Positions 25,152 to 35,400 of a DNA stretch of 64,000 bases are shown piece after piece. The translations under genes and the position numbers were made by a program. The DNA lies in the NCBI RefSeq assembly GCF_024172125.1, contig NZ_JAMZEA010000006.1:716934-780933 (forward strand), read 5' to 3'. Each line of letters opens with the position of its first letter. Within the stretch, counting starts at the first letter, position 1. Source of the stretch: Actinomadura rupiterrae. Lineage in GTDB: Bacteria > Actinomycetota > Actinomycetes > Streptosporangiales > Streptosporangiaceae. The notes below the pieces were generated by a model, which was not told the origin of the DNA, searched no databases, and worked only from the letters and a program-made list of their open reading frames with translations.

Positions 25152-25284
25152 CACGTCGCGCGGCACGCCACGTCGCGCGACACGCCAGGTAGCGCGAGAG
25201 ACCAGGCAGTGCGAGAGGCCAGGTAGCGCGACGCGCCACGTCGCGCGACATGCGAGCAGCGCCACATGCCACGTAGCGCGCTGC
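25152..25284. repeat. 17-bp tandem repeat, 8 units
   Basis: Eight units of consensus CACGTCGCGCGACACGC or CAGGTAGCGCGAGAGGC follow directly after the protease stop; the last two are one or two bases shorter. No gene is visible between here and the second protease start. Positions 25285-25530 are ordinary, less repetitive DNA. Confidence 0.93.
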
Positions 25285-25530
25285 AGCTCGTAGCTCCGAG
25301 CGAGGGTGCGGTGTCCCGGCGGCCGACGGGGCGCCGCACTCGGCCCGACTACAAGTGTCAAACCAGTAGCCATGCCCGGTTTCGCCGATTTATCCCGAAC
25401 GTTTTTCGCCAACTCCCGCGGTCCGAGATAAGCATGATCGTCCCTAGGCGCGCGGCCCGCCGCCAACGGATGCTCGGCTCACTCCGGGTGCGTCGCCCAG
25501 GACGCATCCGAACCCCCCGGGAGGCTCCCC

Positions 25531-26409
25531 GTGCGTACCCCGCACCCGCGTACCCGCACTGCCCTGACCGTGTCCGCCGCCGCGCTCCTCACCACCGCCG
25601 TCACCGTCCCGGCCGCGCAGGCGCAGCCGACCGCCCCCGCCGACGCCCAGCAGGTCATGGCCGCGCTCCAGCGCGACGCGTCCGTCCCCGGCACCGCCTG
25701 GGGCGCCGACCGCACCGGCAAGGTCGTGCTGTCGATCGACAGCACCGTCACCGGCGCCAAGCTCGCCAAGGTCAAGGCCGCCGCCGCCAAGCAGGGCAAG
25801 GCCGTCCGGATCGAGCGGGTGGCCGGGGCGTTCCACCTGTACACCGCCGGCGGCGACGCGATCTACACCGGCCAGTACCGCTGCTCGCTCGGCTTCAACG
25901 TCAAGAAGAGCGGCGCCTACTACTTCCTGACCGCCGGGCACTGCACGAACCTCGGCTCCACCTGGTACTCCAACTCCTCGCACACCGCCGTGCTCGGCAC
26001 GACGGCGGGCAGCAGCTTCCCGGGCCACGACTACGGCATCGTGAAGTACTCCTCCACCCCGACCGACACGCAGGGCGGCGTGGACCTCTACCCCGGCTTC
26101 CGCGACATCACCTCCGCGGCCACCCCGTCCGTCGGGCAGACCGTGTACCGCAGCGGCAGCACCACGCACGTCCACTCCGGCACGGTCACCGCGCTCAACC
26201 AGACCGTCAACTACGCCGAGGGCACCGTCCGCGGCCTGATCAGGACGACCGTGTGCGCCGAGCCGGGCGACAGCGGCGGCTCGCTGTTCGCCGGCAACAC
26301 CGCGCTCGGCCTGACCTCCGGCGGCAGCGGCAACTGCTCCTCCGGCGGGACGACCTTCTTCCAGCCCGTCACCGCCGCGCTCAGCGCGTTCGGCGCGTCC
26401 GTCTACTAA
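25531..26409 (+). CDS. Secreted S1 (streptogrisin-type) serine protease, short pro-region
   Basis: The 292-aa preproprotein has signal cleavage near AQA (31). A pro-region of about 75 residues corresponds only to the C-terminal half of the neighbour's. The triad is His137 (TAGHC), Asp167 (GHDYGIVKY) and Ser248 (EPGDSGGSLF). It is clearly a paralogue of the 24029-25141 protease, sharing long blocks such as CSLGFNVKK and TVCAEPGDSGGSLFAG. Tandem duplication with loss of the pro N-lobe is the simplest explanation. It is convergent with the NRPS operon. Confidence 0.92.
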   Translation: MRTPHPRTRTALTVSAAALLTTAVTVPAAQAQPTAPADAQQVMAALQRDASVPGTAWGADRTGKVVLSIDSTVTGAKLAKVKAAAAKQGKAVRIERVAGAFHLYTAGGDAIYTGQYRCSLGFNVKKSGAYYFLTAGHCTNLGSTWYSNSSHTAVLGTTAGSSFPGHDYGIVKYSSTPTDTQGGVDLYPGFRDITSAATPSVGQTVYRSGSTTHVHSGTVTALNQTVNYAEGTVRGLIRTTVCAEPGDSGGSLFAGNTALGLTSGGSGNCSSGGTTFFQPVTAALSAFGASVY

Positions 26410-26455
26410 ACCCAGCCGGTTAGCCGGCCCCTTGGGCCACCTGCCCCGGTCAGTT

Positions 26456-26489
26456 CCCCGGTCGGACGGGTCATACCGTCCGGCCGGGG
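26456..26489. terminator. Bidirectional hairpin terminator
   Basis: Arms CCCCGGTCGGACGG and CCGTCCGGCCGGGG (14 bp, one mismatch) flank a 6-base loop that contains the stop codon of the SnoaL-like gene. It lies between the convergent protease and the end of the NRPS operon, so it can serve both. Confidence 0.65.
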
Positions 26490-26830
26490 AACAGGGACTC
26501 CCGGCGGACGATGCGGCCGTCGCGGAACAGGTGCCAGTCGGTGAAGCGCAGGTCGACCGGCGAGCCGTCCCGCAGCCGCCCGGCGAAGCCGCCGCGCACC
26601 GCGACCCACTCGTCGCCGGGCAGCACCTGGTCGAGCCGGTGCGCGCCGGACGCGATCACCCGCTCGTCCCGGTAGAAGCGGCGCAGCGCGTCGATCCCGA
26701 CGATGGTCGGGGTGCCCTGGCGCTCGTAGACGATCTCGTCGTGGAACAGCGCGAGCATGTCGTCCAGCCGGTCGGCGTCGACCAGCTCGTAGTAGGTCCG
26801 GACGAGCTTCTCCAGTTCGGATCCGGCCAT
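26471..26830 (-). CDS. SnoaL/NTF2-like protein, last gene of the NRPS operon
   Basis: The 119-aa single-domain NTF2-like fold protein reads LVRTYYELVDADRLDDMLALFHDEIVYERQG, followed by an FTDWHLFRDGRIVRRE sheet. Relatives include polyketide cyclases, isomerases and binding proteins; the catalytic Asp/His of true SnoaL cyclases is not evident. ATG 26830 has GGAGG six bases upstream. It is 25 bases after the thioesterase and may tailor or shuttle the peptide; this is a guess from position. Confidence 0.75.
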   Translation of the reverse strand: MAGSELEKLVRTYYELVDADRLDDMLALFHDEIVYERQGTPTIVGIDALRRFYRDERVIASGAHRLDQVLPGDEWVAVRGGFAGRLRDGSPVDLRFTDWHLFRDGRIVRRESLFPGRTV

Positions 26831-26854
26831 CACGCCCTCCTCGGGGGTTCCGGT

Positions 26855-27604
26855 TCAGTGCCCAGACGCGGGGACCTGCAGCCGGGTCAGCACCTCGCGG
26901 ACCACCGCGTCCCGCTCCTGCTGCAGGTAGAAGTGGCCGCCGGGGAGCACCTTCAGCGCGAAGTCCGCGGTGGTGGTGTCGCGCCAGCGTCCGGCCTGCT
27001 CGACGGGGACGTCCCGGTCGGCGTCGCCGACGAGCGCGGTGACCGGAACGTCCAGCTTCGGCGCGTCCGCGGCCGGTTCGTACGCCTCGACCAGCGCGAA
27101 GTCGTTGCGGACGTACGGCAGGACGAGTTCCCGCAGCTCGGGATCGGTCAGGGCGTCGGCGTCGGACCCGCCTAGCGCGACCATCTCGGCCACCACGCCG
27201 TCGTCGTCCAGCGTGGAGATCGTCCGCCGCGCGTCCTGCCAGCCCTGCGGGGCACGCGCGCCCGAAACGAACAGGTGCGCGGGCGGCAGGCCGCGTTCCT
27301 GCATGAGCAGCGCGGTCTCGTAGGCGACCAGCGCGCCCATGCTGTGTCCGAAAAGCACGGCCGGACGGTCCGCGTGCTGCGCGAGCGCGCCGGCGATCAG
27401 CTTCGCGAGCCGCCGCGCGTCCGGGATCAGGGCGTCGCCGATCCGGTCGGCGCGTCCGGGGTACTGGACGGCGTGCAGCTCGACGGCCGGGCCGACCGCC
27501 TCGGCCCAGCTCCGGTAGAACACCGCCGAGCCGCCCGCGTGCGGGAAGCAGAACAGGCGCAGCGGCGCCCAGGGACGGCCGGTCACGCAGCGGAACCAGG
27601 TCAT
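26855..27604 (-). CDS. Type II thioesterase (NRPS editing)
   Basis: The 249-aa alpha/beta hydrolase has the GrsT-type marks FCFPHAGGSA, YPGR, nucleophile Ser88 in GHSMG, Asp in LVGDADRDVP and His in GGHFYL. Type II thioesterases free carrier proteins stalled by wrong or acyl groups. Its ATG overlaps the stop of the acetyltransferase (ATGA), so the two are translationally coupled within the NRPS operon. With a module lacking its own adenylation domain, clearing of mis-primed carriers could matter here. Confidence 0.93.
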   Translation of the reverse strand: MTWFRCVTGRPWAPLRLFCFPHAGGSAVFYRSWAEAVGPAVELHAVQYPGRADRIGDALIPDARRLAKLIAGALAQHADRPAVLFGHSMGALVAYETALLMQERGLPPAHLFVSGARAPQGWQDARRTISTLDDDGVVAEMVALGGSDADALTDPELRELVLPYVRNDFALVEAYEPAADAPKLDVPVTALVGDADRDVPVEQAGRWRDTTTADFALKVLPGGHFYLQQERDAVVREVLTRLQVPASGH

Positions 27605-28269
27605 GGGACGAGATCCTCGACTTCCTCGGTGACGTCGGATGCGGCGAGGCGGGGGTCGTGCGGCAGCGGCCAGGGGGCCACGCGCGGGTCGGGGACGACC
27701 TTGGGCCCGGTGGACGCGGCGGCGACGGTGAAGCCCCGCCGCCGGTAGTTGGCGATCGCGTTCGGATGGTCCAGCGTGCTGGTGCGCAGCCACACTCGGG
27801 TCGCGGGCCCGGACCGCTCGGCCCACAGCCTGCCGCGCTGCCAGGCGCGCCGGGTGCACTGCTCGACGAGGTAGCCGCCGTAGCGGCGGCCGACGAACGC
27901 CGGGGTGAGGCCGACCAGGTGGATCTCGGTGTCGCCGCCGGGCTGCGCCTCGATCTCGAAGTACCCGGCGACGGTGCCCTCGGCCATGACGATCCAGGTG
28001 GACAGCTCGGGGCGGTCCACCCAGCGGGCCCAGTCCGCGTGCGACCAGCCGAACCGGTCGGTCCAGCAGACCCGCGCGCCGACCGCCGCGTAGAGCGCGC
28101 GGTTGACGTCCGGCGACGGCACCCGGGCGAGGGTGAAGGTCATCTCGACGGACGGGAGCGGCGCGGGCCGCAGCCCGGAGGGGTCGCGCATCTCCATCGT
28201 CCACTCGGTGACCGCCGGGACCTCGACCGCCCCGAAAAGCGGGCCGGGGTCGGGGGCCGGGTCAGCCAC
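27601..28269 (-). CDS. GNAT family N-acetyltransferase in NRPS operon
   Basis: The 222-aa protein has a GNAT core: the acceptor-side WIVMAEGTVAGYFEIE strand pair, the acetyl-CoA loop VGRRYGGYLVEQCTRRAW and the C-terminal HPNAIANYRRRGF motif. It is likely to acylate the peptide or a precursor, for example a free amine; that role is inferred from location only. GTG 28269 overlaps the MbtH stop by eight bases, and the stop overlaps the thioesterase start. Confidence 0.85.
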   Translation of the reverse strand: MADPAPDPGPLFGAVEVPAVTEWTMEMRDPSGLRPAPLPSVEMTFTLARVPSPDVNRALYAAVGARVCWTDRFGWSHADWARWVDRPELSTWIVMAEGTVAGYFEIEAQPGGDTEIHLVGLTPAFVGRRYGGYLVEQCTRRAWQRGRLWAERSGPATRVWLRTSTLDHPNAIANYRRRGFTVAAASTGPKVVPDPRVAPWPLPHDPRLAASDVTEEVEDLVP

Positions 28270-28471
28270 CCATGGCCTCCACCAGGCTGCTCGGGCGCAT
28301 GTCGGTCCAGTTCGCCTCGACGTAGGCGACGCAGGCGGCGCGGGTGTCGGCCTGCTTGGCGACCGTCCAGCCTGCGGGGACCTCGGCGAACGACGGCCAG
28401 AGCGAGTGCTGGCCCTCGCCGTTCACCAGCACGAGGAACGTGCCGTCGGGGTCCTCGAACGGGTTGGTCAT
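28262..28471 (-). CDS. MbtH-like protein
   Basis: The 69-aa protein is a typical MbtH: NPFEDPDGTFLVLVNGEGQHSLWP, followed by VPAGWTVA and a C-terminal W-T-D-M-R-P-xSL. The conserved Trp residues that dock on adenylation domains are present. MbtH proteins are obligate folding or activity partners of many actinobacterial A domains, so one or more of the A domains in this operon probably needs it. The TE-domain synthetase gene overlaps its start (stop near 28468). Confidence 0.96.
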   Translation of the reverse strand: MTNPFEDPDGTFLVLVNGEGQHSLWPSFAEVPAGWTVAKQADTRAACVAYVEANWTDMRPSSLVEAMGG

Positions 28472-31400
28472 GGGGTGGTCCTTCCTGCCGGGTTGTGGGG
28501 AGTGGTGCCTGTCTGGCCGCTGGGGGTCGCGTCGAGCGCGGCGGCGAGCACGGGGCCCATCGCGGCGACCGGTCCGGGGTCCATCAGGGCGTGGTGCTCG
28601 GCGTCCACGGGGTGCTCGGTGATCGTGCCGTCCACGACCGGGCCCCAGTGCGCGAGCGGCTCGGGCGCGCCCGCCGGACGGTCCCGGAGCGCGGTGAAGA
28701 ACAGCAGGTCGCCGCGGAACCGGCCGGGCGTGTACAGCTCGGCCTGCCGGATGCCCGCCTGGTAGGCGCGGAACACGCGGACGAGGTCGTCCTCGCCGAG
28801 GGTGGACAGCGCGTCGCCGCGCGCCGCGAGCAGCTCCATGATCTTCCGGACGTCGGGCTCGCCCCCGGAGATCACCGCCGCCGGATCGACGCCGATCGCG
28901 CCGAGCACCTCGGGCAGGACGTCGCGCTCGGCGGAGTCGAGATCCTGGCCGTGGTAGGAGTCGATCAGCGCGAGCAGCGCGACCTCCTCGCCGCCCTGTT
29001 GCAGCAGGCAGGCCGCCTCGAAGGCGATGAGCCCGCCGAGCGACCAGCCCGCCAGGTGGTAGGGCCCGTGCGGCTGGACGGTCCGGATCAGCTCGGCGTA
29101 GTCGGCGGCCATCGCGGCGACGTCCGCGGCCGGTTCCGCCCCCGTGAAGACCCGCGACTGCAGGCCGTAAACCGGCCGGTCGGCGGGCAGGTGCGCCTGG
29201 AACTGCATGTAACCCCAGGCCAGGCCGCCCGCCGGGTGGACGAAGAACAGCGGCGGATGCGATCCGGTAGCGCGGATCGGCAGCAGCGGCTGGAACCCGA
29301 GGGACGCGTCGTCGTCCGTCCGGCGGACGAGCTTCTCCACGGTCTGGTGGGTGAACACGTCGCGCGGGGTCAGCTCGACACCGGCCTGCTTGGCCCGGCT
29401 TGCCAGCTTCAGCGCGGTGACGCTGTCGCCGCCGAGGTCGAAGAACGACACGTCCGCGCCGACCCGTTCGAGGCCGAGGACGTCGGCGAACACCGCGCAG
29501 AGGATCTCCTCGTCGGGGCCGGCGGGCGCGCGTCCGGCGGCGGCCTCGGCGAAGTCCGGGACGGGCAGGGCGCGCCGGTCGAGCTTGCCGTTCGGGCCGA
29601 GCGGCAGCGTGTCGAGCACGACGATCGCGGACGGCACCATGTACTCGGGCAGCCGCGCGGCGACCGCCCGGCGCAGCGCGGCGGTGTCGAGAGTCGTCCC
29701 GGCGGCCGGGACGACGTAGCCGACCAGCCGCTTCACGCCCCCGTCCCGGTGCACGAGGACGGCGACGTGCGCGACGTCCGGCTCGGCGGCCAGCGCGGTC
29801 TCGATCTCGCCCAGCTCGATCCGGAAACCGCGGATCTTCACCTGGAAGTCGACCCGGTCGACGTACTCCAGCGTGCCGTCGGTGCGCCATCGGACCAGGT
29901 CGCCCGTCCGGTACATGCGGGTTCCGGGCGGGCCGAAGGGGTCGGCGACCCAGCGCTCGGCGGTCAGCGCGGGCCGGTGCAGGTAGCCGCGCCCGACGCC
30001 GGAGCCCGCGATGTACGCCTCGCCGGTGACGCCGGGCGGGACGGGCCGCAGCGCCTCGTCCAGCACGTACAGCTGCATGTCGGCGATCGGACGGCCGAGG
30101 ACCGGCGCGTTCTCGGCCGGGTCGGCGAGCGGCGCGCGCATCCCGACGATCGTGGTGTAGGTCGTGCATTCGGTCGGGCCGTAAACGTTGCCGACCTCGG
30201 TGTCCGGGCAGGCGGCGAGGACCTTCCGCATGGCGGTGACCGAGCCGGCCTCGCCGCCGGTCAGCACCTCGCGGAGCCCGGCGAACGCCCCGGGCCGCTC
30301 CTCGGCGACCAGGTTGAACAGCGTCGTCGTGATGAAGATCCCGGTGACGCCGCCCTCAGCGACGAGGCGTTCCAGCTCGGCGGCGTCGACGCGTCCGGGG
30401 GGCGCGAGCACGGCCGTCCCGCCCGCGAGCAGCGGCACCCACAGCTCGTAGGTGGACGCGTCGAACGCGTGCGGCGAGTGGACGAGGACCCGGTCGTGCG
30501 CGCCGGTCCGCATGACCGGCTCGGTGGCGAGGTCCACGACGTTCCGGTGGGTGAGCATCGCGCCCTTGGGCAGCCCGGTCGAGCCGGACGTGAACATCAC
30601 GTACGCGACCTGCTCGGTGTGGACGTCCACGCCGGGGTCGGTGTCCGGCTGGGACGCGAGGGCGGTGTCGCGGTCGATGACGATGATCTCGGCGTCGGTG
30701 TCCAGGCCCTCGACGCGCTGCAGCATCGCCGAGTCGACCAGCAGGACGGGCGCGTTGACCTCGGCGACCGCCCACTGCACGCGGTCCTGCGGGTAGCTGT
30801 GGTGGATCGGCGCGTACGCGCCGCCCGCCTTGAGGATGCCGAGGGTCGCTACGACGACGTCCGCCGAACGCTCGACGAGCATCGCCACGCGCGTCTCGCG
30901 CTCGACGCCTCGCGCGCGCAGGAGATGCGCGAGGCGGTTGGCGCGCCGGTTCAGCTCGCTGTAGGAGACGCTGCCGTCCGGCGTGCGGAGGGCTTCGCGG
31001 TCGGGGTCGGCTTCGGCGAGGGCGGCGATGCGTCCGGTGATGGTCTCCGGGACGCGCCCGACGGACTCGCCCTGCCACTCGCCGAACAGCTTCCGGCGCT
31101 CGTCCTCGGACAGGATGTCGATGCGCGCGAGGGGCACTTCGGGCCGGTGCGCGATCGCGTCGAGCACGCGCAGCAGCCGTTCCATGATCGTCTCGGCCTG
31201 GGCGGCGGTGAACAGGTCGGCGCGGTGGTCGAGGCGCAGCGACAGCCGCTCGCCCGGGACGGCCGCGAGCGCGAGCGGGTAGTGCGAGGCGTCGTAGCCG
31301 CCGGCGCCGTGCAGCGTCAGCCCGCCGAGGTCGGCCCCGGCGGCCTCGGGGTCGAACGGGTAGTTCTCCAGCACGGTCATCGTGTCGAAGAGCGGGCCGA

Positions 31401-32448
31401 TGCCGGAGATGCGCTGGATGTCGGTCAGGCCGAGGTGGTGGTGCGGCAGCAGGTCGGCCTGCTCGCCCTGGAGGTTCGCGAGCGCCCGCGCGACCGTGTC
31501 CCGCGCGCCGACCCGGACGCGGACCGGGAGCGTGTTGATGAACAGGCCGATCATCTGCTCGACGCCCGGCAGGTCGGCCGGACGCCCCGAAACGGCCGCG
31601 CCGAACGTCACGTCGTCGCGTCCGGTGAGGCGGCCGAGCAGGATCCCCCAGGCCAGCTGCAGGACGGTGTTGAGCGTGACGTTGTGCGCGCGGGCCCGCT
31701 CGGCGAGGGCCTTGGTGAGTTCGGGGTCGAGTTCGCGCCGGACGCGGCCGGGCTCGGCATGGTCGGGCGGTTCGGACGCGCCGGGGGCGACGAGCGTCGG
31801 CTCGCCGACACCGGACAGCGCGCTGTGCCACGCCTTCTCCGCGGCCTCGCGGTCCTGCTTGGCGAGCCAGGCGAGGTAGTTCTTGTACGGCGTGACGCGC
31901 GGCAGGCCGCTGTCGTCTCCCCTGGTCAGGTACAGCGTGAACAGCTCGGTCTGGAGGATCGGGGTCGACCAGCCGTCCAGCAGGATGTGGTGGTTCGTGA
32001 AGACGAGGCGGTGCCGGTCGTCCGCGAGCTTCACCAGGACGAACCGGAGCAGCGGCGGCTTGGCCAGGTCGAACGGGCGGGCCCGCTCGCGATCGGCGAC
32101 GGCCGCCGCCTCGGCCTCGGCGTCCGGGTGCGCGGTGAGGTCGATCTCCTCCCACGGCGTCCGCACCTCGCGGACGATCACCTGGACGGGCGTGCCCTCC
32201 TTGCGCTGCCGGAACGCCGCCCGGAGGTTCGCGTGCCGGCGCAGCAGCGCCGCTGCGGCTGCCTTCAGCGCGGCGGCGTCGAGCGCCCCGCGCAGCTCGA
32301 CGACGACCTGCGCGGTGTAGACGTCGGCATCCGCGTCGGCATAGCGGGCGTGGAAGAACAGGCCCTGCTGCAGCGGCGACAGCGGCCAGACGTCCTGGAG
32401 CTGCGACGGCTTCTTCTGCTCGCCGCTCGGGCGGGGTTCGGCGCTCAA
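28468..32448 (-). CDS. NRPS, termination: module 6 (C-A-T-TE)
   Basis: The 1326-aa synthetase has these domains: condensation 15-440 (DCL-type SPLQQGLFFH and HHILLDGWS), adenylation about 470-945 (FTSGSTGLPKG near 617), carrier 970-1045 (DLGGDSVTAL) and thioesterase 1060-1326 (GWSLGG, His in EHHALM). Aligning A6 by eye to GrsA gives the ten-residue code DAYFLGVTYK. This is closest to Ile codes I recall, so a branched aliphatic residue is a weak guess. The start is TTG 32448, overlapping the previous stop as TTGA, with GGGAG five bases upstream. The TE releases the peptide by hydrolysis or cyclisation. Confidence 0.95.
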   Translation of the reverse strand: MSAEPRPSGEQKKPSQLQDVWPLSPLQQGLFFHARYADADADVYTAQVVVELRGALDAAALKAAAAALLRRHANLRAAFRQRKEGTPVQVIVREVRTPWEEIDLTAHPDAEAEAAAVADRERARPFDLAKPPLLRFVLVKLADDRHRLVFTNHHILLDGWSTPILQTELFTLYLTRGDDSGLPRVTPYKNYLAWLAKQDREAAEKAWHSALSGVGEPTLVAPGASEPPDHAEPGRVRRELDPELTKALAERARAHNVTLNTVLQLAWGILLGRLTGRDDVTFGAAVSGRPADLPGVEQMIGLFINTLPVRVRVGARDTVARALANLQGEQADLLPHHHLGLTDIQRISGIGPLFDTMTVLENYPFDPEAAGADLGGLTLHGAGGYDASHYPLALAAVPGERLSLRLDHRADLFTAAQAETIMERLLRVLDAIAHRPEVPLARIDILSEDERRKLFGEWQGESVGRVPETITGRIAALAEADPDREALRTPDGSVSYSELNRRANRLAHLLRARGVERETRVAMLVERSADVVVATLGILKAGGAYAPIHHSYPQDRVQWAVAEVNAPVLLVDSAMLQRVEGLDTDAEIIVIDRDTALASQPDTDPGVDVHTEQVAYVMFTSGSTGLPKGAMLTHRNVVDLATEPVMRTGAHDRVLVHSPHAFDASTYELWVPLLAGGTAVLAPPGRVDAAELERLVAEGGVTGIFITTTLFNLVAEERPGAFAGLREVLTGGEAGSVTAMRKVLAACPDTEVGNVYGPTECTTYTTIVGMRAPLADPAENAPVLGRPIADMQLYVLDEALRPVPPGVTGEAYIAGSGVGRGYLHRPALTAERWVADPFGPPGTRMYRTGDLVRWRTDGTLEYVDRVDFQVKIRGFRIELGEIETALAAEPDVAHVAVLVHRDGGVKRLVGYVVPAAGTTLDTAALRRAVAARLPEYMVPSAIVVLDTLPLGPNGKLDRRALPVPDFAEAAAGRAPAGPDEEILCAVFADVLGLERVGADVSFFDLGGDSVTALKLASRAKQAGVELTPRDVFTHQTVEKLVRRTDDDASLGFQPLLPIRATGSHPPLFFVHPAGGLAWGYMQFQAHLPADRPVYGLQSRVFTGAEPAADVAAMAADYAELIRTVQPHGPYHLAGWSLGGLIAFEAACLLQQGGEEVALLALIDSYHGQDLDSAERDVLPEVLGAIGVDPAAVISGGEPDVRKIMELLAARGDALSTLGEDDLVRVFRAYQAGIRQAELYTPGRFRGDLLFFTALRDRPAGAPEPLAHWGPVVDGTITEHPVDAEHHALMDPGPVAAMGPVLAAALDATPSGQTGTTPHNPAGRTTP

Positions 32449-35400
32449 TCCAGCTCCCAGTCGGAAAGGTCCAGCTCGGCGGCCAGCTCGTCGATCTCGT
32501 CCTGGTCGATCTCCACCAGGGACAGGTCGGACGGGGTGAACCCGCCGCCCGCGCCCTCGGTCACGTGCGCCACCAGCCCGCGCAGCGCGGCGGTCCAGCG
32601 GTCGGCGAGCACCGCGATGCGCTCCTCCTCGAACAGGCCGCCCGCGTACGTCCAGGTCGCCGACAGCACCGGCCCGGACGGCAGGTCGCGGGTGTGCGCG
32701 TTCACCTCGACGGCGTGGACGAGGCCGAGCGCGTCATCCTGGCCTCCGGCGAGCGCCGCATTGTCGTCCGGGCCGGCGGGCGACCAGTCGGCATCGTCCT
32801 CGGTGGCGGCCGTCCGGCCGAGGTAGTTGAACGCGATCTGCGGCGTCTCGCGGTCCGCGTTCTCGCCGGTCAGGAGGCCGAAACCGATGCCGTTGTCCGG
32901 GATGCGGCGGAGCTGCTCCTTGACCCGCTTGAGCGCGTCGCCGACCGCCTCGCCGCCACTCTCGACCTCCGTCCAGGCGGGCGCGCCCGCGTCGAGCGCG
33001 ACGGGGAAGATCGACGTGAACCAGCCGACCGTCCGGGACAGGTCCACGCCGGGGACGATCTCCTCGCGGCCGTGCCCTTCGAGATCGACGAGGACGCCTG
33101 TCTCTGCGCCGTCGCGCCAGTCGGCGACGGCGAGCGCGAGCGCGGTGAGCAGCACGTCGTTCGCGCGGGCGTGGAACGCGGCAGGCACATCGGTAAGCAG
33201 CGGCCCCGTCACGTCGGCGGGCAGCTCTACCGTCAGGTGCCGCGCGGAGCCGAAGGTGTCGATCGCCGGGTCGAGCTTCCGGTCGGCGAGCGCCGGGTCG
33301 CCGGTCGCCTCGATCTCGCGCCAGAGATCTGCCTCTTGGGCGCGTTCGGGGCTGACGGCCTCGGCGGTGAGCTTCTGCGCCCAGCGCCGGAACGACGTCG
33401 GGACGGGCTCCAGCTCGGCTCCCGCCCAGGCCGCGACCAGGTCCGGCAGGACGATCCGCCAGGACACGCCGTCCACGACCAGGTGATGCGCCGTGACGAG
33501 CAGCCGTCCGCGCCGGTCGGGCCCGGCGTCGAACCAGACCGCCTGGACCATGACGCCTTCGCTCGGGGCGAGCCGCTGCCGTGCGCTCAGGGATTCCTTG
33601 TGCAGGACGGTCCGGAACGTCGCGTCGTCCAGGCCCTCGACGTCCACGCGGCGGACGAGCTGCCCCGCGTCCACGGAACCTCGCTCGGGAACCTCGAACA
33701 CGCCGTCCGCCGCGCGCAGGCGGAGCATGTCGTGGTGGTCGAGGACGGTCTGGAGGGCCGCCGTCAGGCGTCCCAGGCCGAGATCGGGCGGGACGACCAG
33801 GAGCATCCGCTGGCTGTAGTCGGCGGTCGGACCGTACAGGCGGCCGAACCAGCGCATGATCGGCGTCGGCGGGATCGTCCCGAGCGCCGCGCCGGGCGCT
33901 TCGACCTCCGCCTGCTCCCCCTTGCCTACCGGCTGCGCGACGGCGGCCAGCTCGGCGACAGTCTGATGTTGGAAGACGTCGCGCGGCGAGATGGCGAGAC
34001 CCTGTTGGCGGGCGCGGGAGACGAGCTGGATCGCGATGATCGAGTCGCCGCCGAGGTCGAAGAACCCGTCGTCGATGCCGACCTTCTGGAGGCCGAGCAC
34101 CTCCGCGAACAGCGCGGCAAGGGTCTCTTCTTCTGCCGTTCGGGGAGCGCGGGAGTCGGCCTTCGCCTGGAAGTCCGGGTCCGGGAGAGCCTTGCGGTCG
34201 AGCTTGCCGTTCGAGGTCAGCGGCAGCGCGCAGAGCGTCACGACCGTCGCCGGGACCATGTGCTGCGGGAGCGCCGCGCTGACGAACCGCCGCAGGTCAG
34301 CGGCGTCGAGTGTCATGCCGGGCGTCGCCGGGACGGCGTAGGCGATCAGCTTCTCGTCGCGGACGACCACGGCCGCGTCGGTCACGTCTTCGTGTCGGAC
34401 GAGGGCGGATTCGATCTCGCCCAGCTCGATCCGGAAACCGCGCAACTGGACCTGCTGGTCAGCGCGGCCGAGGTATTCGAGCGTTCCGTCCTTGCGCCAT
34501 CGTCCCAGGTCACCCGTGCGGTACATGCGCTCGCCGGACTTCCCGAACGGATCGGCCACGAACCGCTCCGCCGTCAGGTCTGGGCGGTTCAGGTAGCCGC
34601 GCGCCAGACCGGCGCCCGCGACATACATTTCGCCGACCACACCGGCTGGGACGGGCTGGAGCCGCTCGTCCAGCACGTAAACCTTCAGGTCGGGGATGCC
34701 GACGCCGATGATGCTGCCGGGCGCCGTGGCGGCGTAAACGCGATCGAGCGCGACGTACGAGACGTGGACGGTCGTCTCGGTGATCCCGTACATGTTGACC
34801 AGCGTCGGCGCGTCGTCCGGGTGGCGGCTGTACCAGTCGTCGAGACGGCCGAGTTCGAGTGCCTCGCCGCCGAAGATGACGTACCGCAGCGCCAGATCGG
34901 TGCCCGGGTTGTCCCGGTCGGCGGCCATGAGCTGGTAGAACGCCGACGGCGTCTGATTCAGAACCGTGACCCGCTCGGACGCGAGAAGCTTCAAGAACTC
35001 ATCAGGCGAACGCGAGGTCAGGTACGGCACGACGACGAGACGGCCGCCGTACAGGAGCGATCCCCACAGCTCCCAGACGGTGAAGTCGAACGCGTAGGAG
35101 TGGAACAGCGTCCAGACGTCGTCCGGGCCGAACGAGAACCACGCTTCCGTGGAACGCAACAGCCGCACCACGTTCTGATGCGGAACGACAACGCCCTTCG
35201 GACGGCCCGTCGAACCGGACGTGTAGATCACATACGCCGGGTTATCCGGCGAGACCGACACGTCCAGGTTCTCGGACGAGTACTCGCCATCGACCTCAAC
35301 ACCGGTCACGGTCAGGACGGGAGCGGCGTCCTCGACCATGTAGGCGATCCGGTCCGCCGGGTAGTCCGGGTCGATCGGAACGTAGGCGGCGCCCGTCTTG

